Assembly: GCA_027456925.1 (NCBI GenBank)
Contig: DAIDTZ010000018.1
Location: 1-5,681 of the forward strand
Origin: Nitrospirota bacterium
Lineage (GTDB): Bacteria > Nitrospirota > UBA9217
Length of the DNA: 5,681 nucleotides
Direction of reading: 5' to 3'
The position numbers and the translations under genes are program-made. A model generated the notes under the pieces. The model was not told where the DNA came from. It saw nothing but the letters and a program-made list of their open reading frames with translations, and ran no database searches. Below are positions 1-5,681 of the stretch, piece by piece. Within the stretch, counting starts at the first letter, position 1, and each line of letters begins with the position of its first letter.

Positions 1-405
1 CGCGTCGGCATCAAGCGGATGCTGGAGATCCTCAACCGTATCTGCGAGGGCGGCGGCGAAGAGGCCGACGTCGATCGGCTCATCGAGCTTGGCGAAATGG
101 TCAAGGACACGTCGCTGTGCGGCCTGGGCCAGACGTCGCCCAACCCGGTGCTGACGACGATCAAGTATTTCCGGGACGAGTACGAGGCGCATATCAAGGA
201 GCATCGGTGCCCGGCGCGGGTCTGCACGCCCCTTGTCAAATTTGTGGTGGACAAGGACAAATGCAAGAAATGCGGCCAGTGTTTCAGGGCCTGCCCGACG
301 GGGGCGCTTAAATGGGAAAAAGGCCAGGTTGCCTATATCGATCCCGAGAAGTGCACGAAATGCAAATCCTGTATCAAGGCATGCCTGTTCTGGTCCATTG
401 ATTAA
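1..405 (+). CDS. nuoF: NADH-quinone oxidoreductase subunit F, C-terminal part with ferredoxin extension (5' end outside window)
   Basis: This is the last 134 residues of the NADH- and FMN-binding subunit of complex I; the reading frame is open from base 1. The first visible residues (RVGIKRMLEIL) match the helix that directly follows the CxxCxxC of cluster N3 in the NuoF/HydB family, so three N3 ligands should lie just before the window. The fourth is visible as Cys40 in SLCGLGQ (numbering from base 1). The NADH and FMN sites are not in view. After a linker with His64, His68 and CPARVC (Cys70, Cys75) comes a bacterial-type 2[4Fe-4S] ferredoxin domain: C88xxCxxCxxxCP and C118xxCxxCxxxC. The second motif ends CLFW rather than the usual Cys-Pro. 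E. coli NuoF stops before this domain; the extension is typical of HydB-type hydrogenase subunits and of some anaerobe NuoF proteins. An internal ATG at 19 is not the start. HydB of a hydrogenase is an alternative by sequence alone, but the complex I genes downstream argue for NuoF. Confidence 0.93.
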   Translation, partial: RVGIKRMLEILNRICEGGGEEADVDRLIELGEMVKDTSLCGLGQTSPNPVLTTIKYFRDEYEAHIKEHRCPARVCTPLVKFVVDKDKCKKCGQCFRACPTGALKWEKGQVAYIDPEKCTKCKSCIKACLFWSID

Positions 406-414
406 AATAATTTC

Positions 415-454
415 ACCACGAGTGTTTTGAAGAACGTCTTCATGACTTTGTGGT
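415..454 (+). other. Imperfect RNA hairpin in the nuoF-nuoG gap
   Basis: By eye the transcript can fold here into a 15-pair stem. ACCAC (415-419) pairs with GTGGT (450-454). GAGT (420-423) pairs with ACTT (445-448, one G-U pair) after a bulged T449. TGAAGA (428-433) pairs with TCTTCA (437-442) around an ACG loop. A small internal loop (424-427 against 443-444) separates the last two helices. No T tract follows, so it is not an intrinsic terminator. It ends 9 bases before the nuoG Shine-Dalgarno site. A role in mRNA stability, processing or nuoG translation is inference only; folding energy was not calculated. Confidence 0.5.
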
Positions 455-463
455 AACCAGGTT

Positions 464-468
464 AAGGT
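464..468 (+). promoter_or_regulatory. Ribosome binding site of nuoG
   Basis: AAGGT lies 8 to 9 bases before the ATG at 477. The only nearby alternative start, the ATG at 486 (codon 4), would be about 18 bases away, too far for this site, so the 477 start is preferred. The match to the anti-Shine-Dalgarno sequence is modest. Confidence 0.6.
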
Positions 469-476
469 AAATAACT

Positions 477-2651
477 ATGCCTAATATGACGGTAACAGTA
501 GACGGTAAAAAGATCGAAGTCCCGATGGGCTCGACCATTCTGGAAGCCTGCACAGCAGCAGGGTCCCGCGTCCCGACCTTGTGCCACGACAACAAGCTCC
601 ATCCTTTCGGCGCATGCAGGATCTGTCTGGTCGAGGTGGAAGGGACCCCGCGCAAGTTCACACCTTCCTGCACAACGCCGGCCACGGACAACATGGTGGT
701 GAAGACCACGTCGCCCGGGCTCATTGAGGCGCGGCGGATGGTGCTTGAACTCCTGTTGATCAAGCATCCCCTCGACTGTCCGGTATGCGACAAAGCCGGA
801 GAGTGCTCCCTCCAGGACCTTGTGCACGAGTATGGGCTTGGCCCGAGCAGGTTCGATCCTGAAAAAGGATACCTTCCTCCGGACTATGAGAGCGCGATCA
901 TCGAGCGGAATATCAGCCGCTGCATCCTCTGCGGCAAGTGCGTAAGGATCTGCGATGAGCAGAATGCCGTGGGCGAGTGGGCCTTTACGAGACGCGGAAC
1001 ACGGGCCAGGATCAGCACCGATTTCGACCGGCCCTTGGACTGCGAGTTCTGCGGCGAATGCGTCGAGATCTGCCCCGTCGGCGCCCTTACCACGCGTCAA
1101 TTCAAATACAAAGCCCGGTCGTGGAACCTCGAAGGGACCGCGTCGGTCTGCAATTACTGCGGCTGCGGCTGCGGCGTATCGTACGAAACGCGCGAGGGCA
1201 GGATCATGCGCGTCGGCCCTGCGCGCAGCAATTACCTCTGCACCAAGGGACGGTTCGGCTGGGACGCCGTCCACCATGCGGAGCGGCTCACGACCCCCAA
1301 GATGCGTGTGAACGGCGAATTGGTGGATTGCACCTGGGACGAGGCGCTGTCAATCATTGCGACGAACCTCAAGGTGATCAAGAGCAGGCACGGGGCCGAG
1401 AAGATCGGCGGGCTCGGATCAGTCCGGACAACGAACGAAGACAGCTATGTGTTCCAGAAGTTTCTGCGCACCGTCGTCGAGACCAACAATATCGACACGC
1501 TTGCGCGGCTCAAGACGCCCAAGGGCCTGAACACAACCTTTTTTTCCGGAGAGCTGAATAAGATGGCCTCTCACGAGGTCATCCTCGTCCTCGACAAGAA
1601 CGTGGGCGAGATCAACCCGCTCACGGGCATCGAGATCGTCCGCGCCGTCAACAAGAAAGACCGGAAACTGATTCTTGTGAACGACGAGTTCAACAAGTTC
1701 AACAAGATCGCAACCGTGGTGCTGCCGACAAGCACGGTGAATGCCCTCGAAAACCTGGTCAAAGCTCTTTCCTCGGGAGCGGGAAGCGAAGAGTCAAAAC
1801 GTGCGGCGGCAATGCTCAAGGCGGCCAAAAACGTGGCGATCATCGTTCCTGCACAGCTTTCGGACAACGAGTTTACCCTGATCAGGGATCTGGCGGGAAA
1901 ACTTCCGGAGGTCACGTACTATCCGCTCGTCCGAAGAAGCAACTTCCAGGGCTCCCTGGACATGGGAGTGATGCCTTCCTACTATCCCGGTTACCGGAAG
2001 ATCGATGAAACGTCAACGGCCGATTTTGCAGGCCTGTGGAATGCAGTCCTGCCCGAAACAACGGGAATGAACGCCGTGGAAATGATCAAAGCGATCACGC
2101 AGGGCAAGCTCGCAGCTCTCTACATCATGGGAGACGATCCTGCGGGGAGCGATCCCGGCCTGAAAGGGATACTCCAAAAACTCGAATTCCTCGTGGTGCA
2201 GGACATTTTCTTGACCGAGACGGCAAAGCTCGCGCACGTTGTGCTCCCGGCCGCCAGTTCCACGGAAAAGAGCGGGACCTTCACGAACCTCGAACGCAGG
2301 CTCCAGCAGGTGAACAAGGCCGAGGAGCCCATCGGGGAATCGCGTCCCGACTGGGAGATCATTCAGGACATTGCGAAAAAAATGGGCGGGTCCATGAAGT
2401 ACGGGTCAACGAGGGACATTCTGGCGGAGATCCGGTCCGTTGTTCCCGCGTACAAAGACCTCGCCTTTGGCGCCTGTTGGGCGCGGGAAAAGTCTCCGCT
2501 TGCGGGTATGGCTGACGATCTTTCGCTCACGTCCGATTCGATCATGAAACAGGAAGTGATTACCGCCGAACGGCTGCTTTTCTCGTCAGGGATGACGATT
2601 ACGCGTTCTCATGAAATCGGAACCATCAGACATTACAAGATCGAAGTGTAG
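477..2651 (+). CDS. nuoG: NADH-quinone oxidoreductase subunit G, formate-dehydrogenase-like iron-sulfur subunit
   Basis: This 724-residue peripheral-arm subunit passes electrons from NuoF/E toward NuoI. The domains are, in order: an N-terminal [2Fe-2S] ferredoxin fold with C36, C47, C50 and C65 (cluster N1b); the His-Cys motif H97, C101, C104, C110 (N5); a ferredoxin region with C149xxCxxCxxxC159 and C189xxCxxCxxxC199; a molybdopterin-oxidoreductase 4Fe-4S motif C225, C228, C232, C255 (N7); then a molybdopterin-oxidoreductase-like domain from about 262 to 640. N4 would use C149, C152, C155 and C199. The other four cysteines (159, 189, 192, 195) are absent from canonical NuoG and would bind an extra cluster, as in NAD-dependent formate dehydrogenase alpha and HydA-type hydrogenase. 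The large domain looks non-catalytic: where formate dehydrogenases have Cys or selenocysteine after an AR motif, this protein has AR-L-K346; a GTD-type cofactor motif reads STV (419-421); and the C-terminal cofactor domain is reduced to a remnant (about 698-724). E. coli NuoG is about 908 residues. A working formate dehydrogenase alpha subunit is unlikely for these reasons. Confidence 0.93.
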   Translation: MPNMTVTVDGKKIEVPMGSTILEACTAAGSRVPTLCHDNKLHPFGACRICLVEVEGTPRKFTPSCTTPATDNMVVKTTSPGLIEARRMVLELLLIKHPLDCPVCDKAGECSLQDLVHEYGLGPSRFDPEKGYLPPDYESAIIERNISRCILCGKCVRICDEQNAVGEWAFTRRGTRARISTDFDRPLDCEFCGECVEICPVGALTTRQFKYKARSWNLEGTASVCNYCGCGCGVSYETREGRIMRVGPARSNYLCTKGRFGWDAVHHAERLTTPKMRVNGELVDCTWDEALSIIATNLKVIKSRHGAEKIGGLGSVRTTNEDSYVFQKFLRTVVETNNIDTLARLKTPKGLNTTFFSGELNKMASHEVILVLDKNVGEINPLTGIEIVRAVNKKDRKLILVNDEFNKFNKIATVVLPTSTVNALENLVKALSSGAGSEESKRAAAMLKAAKNVAIIVPAQLSDNEFTLIRDLAGKLPEVTYYPLVRRSNFQGSLDMGVMPSYYPGYRKIDETSTADFAGLWNAVLPETTGMNAVEMIKAITQGKLAALYIMGDDPAGSDPGLKGILQKLEFLVVQDIFLTETAKLAHVVLPAASSTEKSGTFTNLERRLQQVNKAEEPIGESRPDWEIIQDIAKKMGGSMKYGSTRDILAEIRSVVPAYKDLAFGACWAREKSPLAGMADDLSLTSDSIMKQEVITAERLLFSSGMTITRSHEIGTIRHYKIEV
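1689..1706 (+). repeat. Perfect 9-base tandem duplication inside nuoG
   Basis: TTCAACAAG occurs twice head to tail and encodes FNKFNK at residues 405-410 of NuoG. It keeps the frame. It sits in the loop before the degenerated cofactor-binding segment, where a short duplication may be tolerated. It could be a recent slippage event or chance. Confidence 0.6.
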
Positions 2652-2660
2652 GAGCAGAAC

Positions 2661-3746
2661 ATGCTTGACATGAACCAACTACTTCATTATGTCTATACGC
2701 TCGGCATACCCGTTGCCGTACTGCTGGCCTTCATCCTGGCCAACGCCGTGTACTTGCAGCTCATGGAGCGCAAGGTGCTGGCCCACATGCAGGGACGGCT
2801 GGGGCCGATGCGGACCGGGTGGCACGGGCTTCTTCAGCCCATCGCGGATTCAGTCAAATTCCTGATGAAAGAAGACATCATCCCGGCAAAGGCCGATAAA
2901 TGGGTGTTCAGTCTTGCGCCTTTTATCCTGCTCGTGATGGCCTTCGGCTCCATGGTCATCATTCCCTACGGCCCGCCCACGGACTTCTTCGGCCTTTTGC
3001 CGAAAAAAGTTCCCCTCTGGGTATCGAACCTCAATGTTGGCATCCTGTACGTTCTCGCGTTCTCGAGCGTGGGGACCTACGGCGTGATCATGGCGGGCTG
3101 GGCCTCGAACAACAAGTACTCCCTCATGGGCGGTTTCCGCTCCGCTGCCCAGATGATCAGCTATGAAATCCCGATGGCTTTTTCCATCATTACGGTGGTG
3201 CTGATGTCGGGGTCGCTCAACCTGTCCGATATCGTGAATGCCCAGACGGACCGGTTGTTTATCGTTGCGCTGCCGGTCGGACCGGTGGCGTTCTTTCTTT
3301 ACCTCATGTCCGGCATCGCCGAGACGAACCGCGTGCCTTTCGACCTTCCGGAGGCCGAGAGCGAACTCGTGGCCGGCTACTTCACCGAGTACAGCGGCAT
3401 CCGCTTCGGCATGTTCTACATGGCGGAGTACATGAACATGATCGTCGTGTCGCTCCTTGCCTCCATCATGTTTTTGGGCGGCTGGCTGCCAGTGCAGATC
3501 CTGCCCCACACGCTCGGCCACATTGCTCCGATCGCGTTCATCAATAAACTGCTTGCAGCCATTCCGCCGACGATCTGGCTGCTCGGAAAATTGTATTTCT
3601 TTATCTTTTTCTACATGTGGCTCCGGGCTACCCTCCCGCGATACCGGTATGACCAGCTCATGTCCATTTCCTGGAAGATTTTGCTGCCCCTGTCGCTCGG
3701 GACTCTGCTGGTCGCAGCTGGCATGAAGCAGATGGGATGGCTGTAA
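2661..3746 (+). CDS. nuoH: NADH-quinone oxidoreductase subunit H, quinone-site membrane subunit
   Basis: This 361-residue integral membrane protein anchors the peripheral arm and forms much of the quinone chamber. Hydrophobic stretches consistent with eight transmembrane helices are visible at roughly 12-34, 83-102, 124-146, 165-187, 199-219, 255-276, 303-321 and 338-355. Family signatures are clear: ERKVLAHMQGRLGP (36-49), the cytoplasmic loop ETNRVPFDLPEAESEL (221-236) continuing to AGYFTEYSG (238-246), and LRATLPRYRYDQLM (321-334). E36, E169, E231, E233, E235 and E243 are the acidic residues thought to couple quinone reduction to proton movement. The start at 2661 has AGGAG (2650-2654) six bases upstream, overlapping the nuoG stop codon, which implies tight coupling; the ATG at 2670 is less well placed. 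Length is close to that of other bacterial NuoH, and nothing is missing. Confidence 0.97.
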   Translation: MLDMNQLLHYVYTLGIPVAVLLAFILANAVYLQLMERKVLAHMQGRLGPMRTGWHGLLQPIADSVKFLMKEDIIPAKADKWVFSLAPFILLVMAFGSMVIIPYGPPTDFFGLLPKKVPLWVSNLNVGILYVLAFSSVGTYGVIMAGWASNNKYSLMGGFRSAAQMISYEIPMAFSIITVVLMSGSLNLSDIVNAQTDRLFIVALPVGPVAFFLYLMSGIAETNRVPFDLPEAESELVAGYFTEYSGIRFGMFYMAEYMNMIVVSLLASIMFLGGWLPVQILPHTLGHIAPIAFINKLLAAIPPTIWLLGKLYFFIFFYMWLRATLPRYRYDQLMSISWKILLPLSLGTLLVAAGMKQMGWL

Positions 3747-3762
3747 AGAGAGGTTTTAAGCG

Positions 3763-4230
3763 ATGAATAAAGTAAAAAAATTCTTTAAAACGATATTCCT
3801 GATCGAAATAGCCCAGGGCATGGCCCTGACGCTCAAGACCATGCTGACACCGGCGGTTACACGGCAGTACCCCACGTTCAAGCGTAAACCGATCCCCGGA
3901 TCGCGCGGGCTCCACGCCATGCGGCGCGATGAAACGGGAAAGGCAGCCTGTATCGGGTGCGGATTGTGCGAGGCGGTCTGCCCGTCAAAAGCCATTACCG
4001 TGGTAACCTCGGAAGGTCCCGAGCACGAGAAAGTCGTGAACTCCTACGAGCTCGATCTGCTCCGGTGCGTCTTTTGCGGGTTCTGCATAGATGCCTGCCC
4101 CGTATCGGCAATCCTGATGACGCCCGAGTTTGAGTTGGCCTGTTATTCGAGAAAGGACGCGTTCTATACCCGGGACCGTCTCGTCGAAGTGGGCGATAAC
4201 TACATGGGCGGGAAGGCGGTAAAAAAGTAA
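3763..4230 (+). CDS. nuoI: NADH-quinone oxidoreductase subunit I, 2[4Fe-4S] ferredoxin-type subunit
   Basis: This 155-residue subunit carries clusters N6a and N6b and bridges NuoG to the terminal cluster N2 near the quinone site. The N-terminal amphipathic segment (about 10-30, IEIAQGMALTLKTML) and the motif TRQYPTFKR (33-41) are typical of NuoI, which lies on the membrane arm. The two ferredoxin motifs are C63xxCxxCxxxCP and C102xxCxxCxxxCP. By ferredoxin rules N6a uses C63, C66, C69 and C112, and N6b uses C102, C105, C108 and C73. AGAGAGG (3747-3753) lies nine bases before the ATG and just after the nuoH stop. Its ATAAA-rich first codons may help initiation. The length is ordinary (E. coli NuoI has 180). 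The H-I-J-K-L order is the conserved complex I order. Confidence 0.96.
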   Translation: MNKVKKFFKTIFLIEIAQGMALTLKTMLTPAVTRQYPTFKRKPIPGSRGLHAMRRDETGKAACIGCGLCEAVCPSKAITVVTSEGPEHEKVVNSYELDLLRCVFCGFCIDACPVSAILMTPEFELACYSRKDAFYTRDRLVEVGDNYMGGKAVKK

Positions 4231-4739
4231 TGGTGAACCAGGTCATATTCTTTTACTTCGCCGTGGTTATTCTGGCGTCGGCAATCCTTACGATAACCCA
4301 AAGGAACCCCATTCACAGCGTGATGTTCATGCTGCTGCTGTTCTTCCATATCGCCGGCGTTTTCGTGCTCCTGAACGCGGAATTCCTCGCGGCAGTGCAG
4401 CTCATCGTGTACGCGGGCGCGATCCTTATCCTGTATCTCTTCGTGGTCATGCTTCTGAACGTGGACCGTGAAAGCACCGCGGCGCGCGCCAATCGCTTCT
4501 GGCCCTGGATGGCGGGCTTTGGTGTGGTGATCGCGGCCGAGGTGATCCTTCTGATTGTGCGCGGAACTTTTCCGTCGGAGGCGGGACAGCAGCCCATGCG
4601 GCTTGCAGGAAGCGGCGTCAAAGAGCTGGGGGAACTGCTCTATCAGAAGTACCTCGTCCCGTTCGAGGTAGCGTCCATCATTTTGCTGGTGGGATTGGTG
4701 GGAGCGGTGATGCTGGCGAAGAAGAGGGCGAGCGATTAA
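4230..4739 (+). CDS. nuoJ: NADH-quinone oxidoreductase subunit J, membrane subunit
   Basis: This 169-residue membrane protein sits beside NuoH, K and A. Its third helix is involved in the conformational coupling of complex I. Five hydrophobic segments are visible, at about 4-22, 29-48, 53-76, 90-110 and 142-163. The conserved third-helix stretch reads EFLAAVQLIVYAGAILILY (51-69), with the Tyr-x-Gly (Y61, G63) that forms a pi-bulge in solved structures. Its ATG shares one base with the nuoI stop codon (TAATG at 4228-4232), so translation is probably coupled by re-initiation. A purine-rich GGGAAGG stretch (about 4210-4216) can act as the ribosome binding site. Length and hydrophobic pattern fit the family. 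Confidence 0.95.
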   Translation: MVNQVIFFYFAVVILASAILTITQRNPIHSVMFMLLLFFHIAGVFVLLNAEFLAAVQLIVYAGAILILYLFVVMLLNVDRESTAARANRFWPWMAGFGVVIAAEVILLIVRGTFPSEAGQQPMRLAGSGVKELGELLYQKYLVPFEVASIILLVGLVGAVMLAKKRASD

Positions 4740-4799
4740 GGTATGCTGTTTCTCGTTTAGAATTTGGAACTCCCGGCAGCGATTCGTAATATTCGGAAT

Positions 4800-4804
4800 G
4801 GAGG
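4800..4804 (+). promoter_or_regulatory. Ribosome binding site that fixes the nuoK start
   Basis: GGAGG lies four bases before the ATG at 4809. An in-frame ATG at 4764 would add 15 residues with no NuoK similarity, and it has no comparable purine site upstream. The site therefore supports 4809 as the start. Confidence 0.8.
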
Positions 4805-4808
4805 TTGT

Positions 4809-5111
4809 ATGATTCCCTTGTCCTGGTATATCATCCTAAGCGCAGCTCTGTTCACGATCGGCATCGTTGGTGTGCTTTCGCGACGCAACATCTTCATTAT
4901 CCTGATGTCCATGGAGCTCATGCTGAACGCGGCAAACATCAACCTTGTCGCTTTTTCGCACTACTCGCAGACGCTTACCGGCCAGATCTTCGTGATGTTC
5001 GTTATCACGGTGGCTGCTGCCGAGGCGGCGGTGGCGCTCGCGATTATTATCCTCCTTTCGCGAAACCGCGGAAGTATCTATGTGGATGAGTTTAACATCA
5101 TGAAGGGCTGA
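4809..5111 (+). CDS. nuoK: NADH-quinone oxidoreductase subunit K, antiporter-like small membrane subunit
   Basis: This 100-residue membrane protein, related to MrpC, belongs to the proton-translocating arm. Three helices are visible at about 5-23, 28-50 and 59-83. Two buried glutamates essential in E. coli NuoK appear at exactly the same numbers here: E36 in MSMELMLNAANINLV and E72 in AAAEAAVALAI. The match in numbering and total length (E. coli NuoK is also 100 residues) holds only if translation starts at 4809, which also has a GGAGG site. A longer 115-residue reading from 4764 is possible but not favoured. A 69-base gap separates it from nuoJ, larger than the other membrane-subunit junctions, though co-transcription is still expected. 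Confidence 0.96.
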   Translation: MIPLSWYIILSAALFTIGIVGVLSRRNIFIILMSMELMLNAANINLVAFSHYSQTLTGQIFVMFVITVAAAEAAVALAIIILLSRNRGSIYVDEFNIMKG

Positions 5112-5125
5112 AGCCCGGCTCGATC

Positions 5126-5143
5126 CTTTTTTGAAAAGTTTTT
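5126..5143 (+). terminator. Weak terminator-like AU-rich hairpin between nuoK and nuoL
   Basis: CTTTT (5126-5130) can pair with AAAAG (5134-5138) around a TTG loop, followed directly by five T residues (5139-5143). A second small hairpin, GGGC-TGAA-GCCC (5105-5116), spans the nuoK stop codon. The stem is short and almost all A-U, so full termination inside this operon is unlikely. At most it could lower read-through into nuoL or mark a processing site. Confidence 0.2.
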
Positions 5144-5168
5144 ATTATTGTAGACCGAGGTGCACGAC

Positions 5169-5681
5169 ATGCTCACATACGCACTTATACCGCTTCTGCC
5201 GTTTCTCGCCTTTCTGATCGCGGGACTGCTCGGGAAATTCCTGAAGGAAAAGGCAGCCTACGTTTCCATTGCCGGAGTGGTCGGGGCATTTGTCCTTTCC
5301 GTCATGGCCTTTTTCGACGTGCTCGGCGGCGCCAAGCTGAACGAGAATTTTTACTCCTGGATCTCGGTCGGCACCTTCTCCGTTAACGTCGGCTTCCAGA
5401 TCGACCAGCTCACTGTGGTCATGCTCCTTGTAGTGACGACGCTCAGTTCGCTCATTCATATCTATTCCGTGGGCTACATGCACGGCTACAAGGGATACCC
5501 TCGGTTTTTTTCGTACCTGTCACTCTTCACCTTCTTCATGCTCGTTTTGGTGATGGCAAATAACTTCCTGGTCATGTTCGTGGGATGGGAAGGCGTTGGC
5601 CTGTGCTCCTACCTCTTGATCGGGTTCTGGTATGAAAAGAAATCCGCTGCCGACGCGGGGGTTAAAGCCTTCGTCGTGAAC
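5169..5681 (+). CDS. nuoL: NADH-quinone oxidoreductase subunit L, antiporter-like membrane subunit (3' end outside window)
   Basis: The first 171 codons of the distal proton-pumping subunit, related to MrpA-type antiporters, are present and the frame runs open to the last base. Visible hydrophobic segments lie at about 4-21, 30-49, 78-98, 113-129 and 131-153. The N-terminal family block is recognisable: FQIDQLTVVMLLVVTTLSSL (76-95), HIYSVGYM (97-104), and FVGWEGVGLCSYLLIGFW (137-154). E141 matches the essential fifth-helix glutamate of the antiporter-like subunits (E144 in E. coli NuoL). GAGG (5157-5160) lies eight bases before the ATG at 5169. Family members run to about 600-700 residues, so roughly three quarters of the gene is outside the window. 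NuoM and NuoN share the fold, but the start, the position after nuoK and the WEGVGLCSYLLIGFW wording indicate NuoL. Confidence 0.96.
   Translation, partial: MLTYALIPLLPFLAFLIAGLLGKFLKEKAAYVSIAGVVGAFVLSVMAFFDVLGGAKLNENFYSWISVGTFSVNVGFQIDQLTVVMLLVVTTLSSLIHIYSVGYMHGYKGYPRFFSYLSLFTFFMLVLVMANNFLVMFVGWEGVGLCSYLLIGFWYEKKSAADAGVKAFVVN

Noticed and set aside
19..21. ATG at 19 as start of a small 128-residue ferredoxin protein
   Set aside because: The frame is open to base 1 and the residues before it (RVGIKR) continue the conserved NuoF/HydB helix after cluster N3, so it is an internal Met.
462..1277. 271-residue reading on the minus strand opposite nuoG
   Set aside because: It lies antisense to the highly conserved cysteine-rich part of NuoG, has no recognisable domain, and its composition is what the complement of a GC-rich coding frame yields.
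1539..1545. Run of seven T in nuoG as a possible programmed frameshift site
   Set aside because: The frame is intact on both sides, the conserved sequence continues without change, and no downstream stimulatory structure or alternative product is apparent.
2850..3521. 223-residue reading on the minus strand opposite nuoH
   Set aside because: It is rich in His, Arg, Glu and Asp, as expected from reading conserved transmembrane codons backwards; no domain or ribosome site was recognised.
4764..4808. 15-codon N-terminal extension of nuoK (ATG at 4764)
   Set aside because: The added residues have no NuoK similarity. A start at 4809 has GGAGG and puts E36 and E72 at the same numbers as in E. coli.
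1..5681. A separate undescribed system, such as a defence, mobile or CRISPR element
   Set aside because: Every base outside gaps of 75 bases or less belongs to a recognised complex I gene; no direct-repeat array, transposase, integrase, tRNA or flanking inverted repeats were seen.

Overview
The window lies entirely inside an operon for proton-translocating respiratory complex I (NADH:quinone oxidoreductase, NDH-1). All genes are on the plus strand, in the order nuoF (3' end only), nuoG, nuoH, nuoI, nuoJ, nuoK, nuoL (5' end only). I see no RNA gene, mobile element, CRISPR array or convincing promoter. The promoter and the nuoA-E genes presumably lie upstream, and nuoM/N downstream.

Layout: positions 1-405 are the C-terminus of NuoF, which carries an added two-cluster ferredoxin domain. 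A 71-base gap follows and holds a long imperfect hairpin. Positions 477-2651 are NuoG (724 aa), positions 2661-3746 NuoH (361 aa), positions 3763-4230 NuoI (155 aa) and positions 4230-4739 NuoJ (169 aa, overlapping nuoI by one base). A 69-base gap precedes NuoK (4809-5111, 100 aa). A 57-base gap with an AU-rich hairpin and T tract precedes NuoL, whose first 171 codons reach the window edge. No gene-free stretch exceeds 75 bases.

How the parts work together: NuoF would accept hydride from NADH at FMN (domain outside the window). NuoG and NuoI carry the electrons along an iron-sulfur chain to quinone at the NuoH interface. NuoH, J, K and L form the membrane arm that moves protons. The membrane subunits and NuoI look conventional, with the key glutamates present. 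The peripheral arm is less standard. NuoF ends in a 2[4Fe-4S] ferredoxin, and NuoG has an eight-cysteine ferredoxin region like that of NAD-dependent formate dehydrogenases and multimeric [FeFe]-hydrogenases, followed by a shortened molybdopterin-oxidoreductase domain that has lost its catalytic residue. By cysteine motifs, NuoF and NuoG together have about three more clusters than the textbook NDH-1 chain.

Organism: the sequence is moderately GC-rich with bacterial Shine-Dalgarno sites. The gene order and the ferredoxin-extended NuoF suggest an anaerobic or facultative bacterium of the Desulfobacterota/Geobacter or Nitrospirota kind. This is inference from family resemblance; the window has no taxonomic marker.
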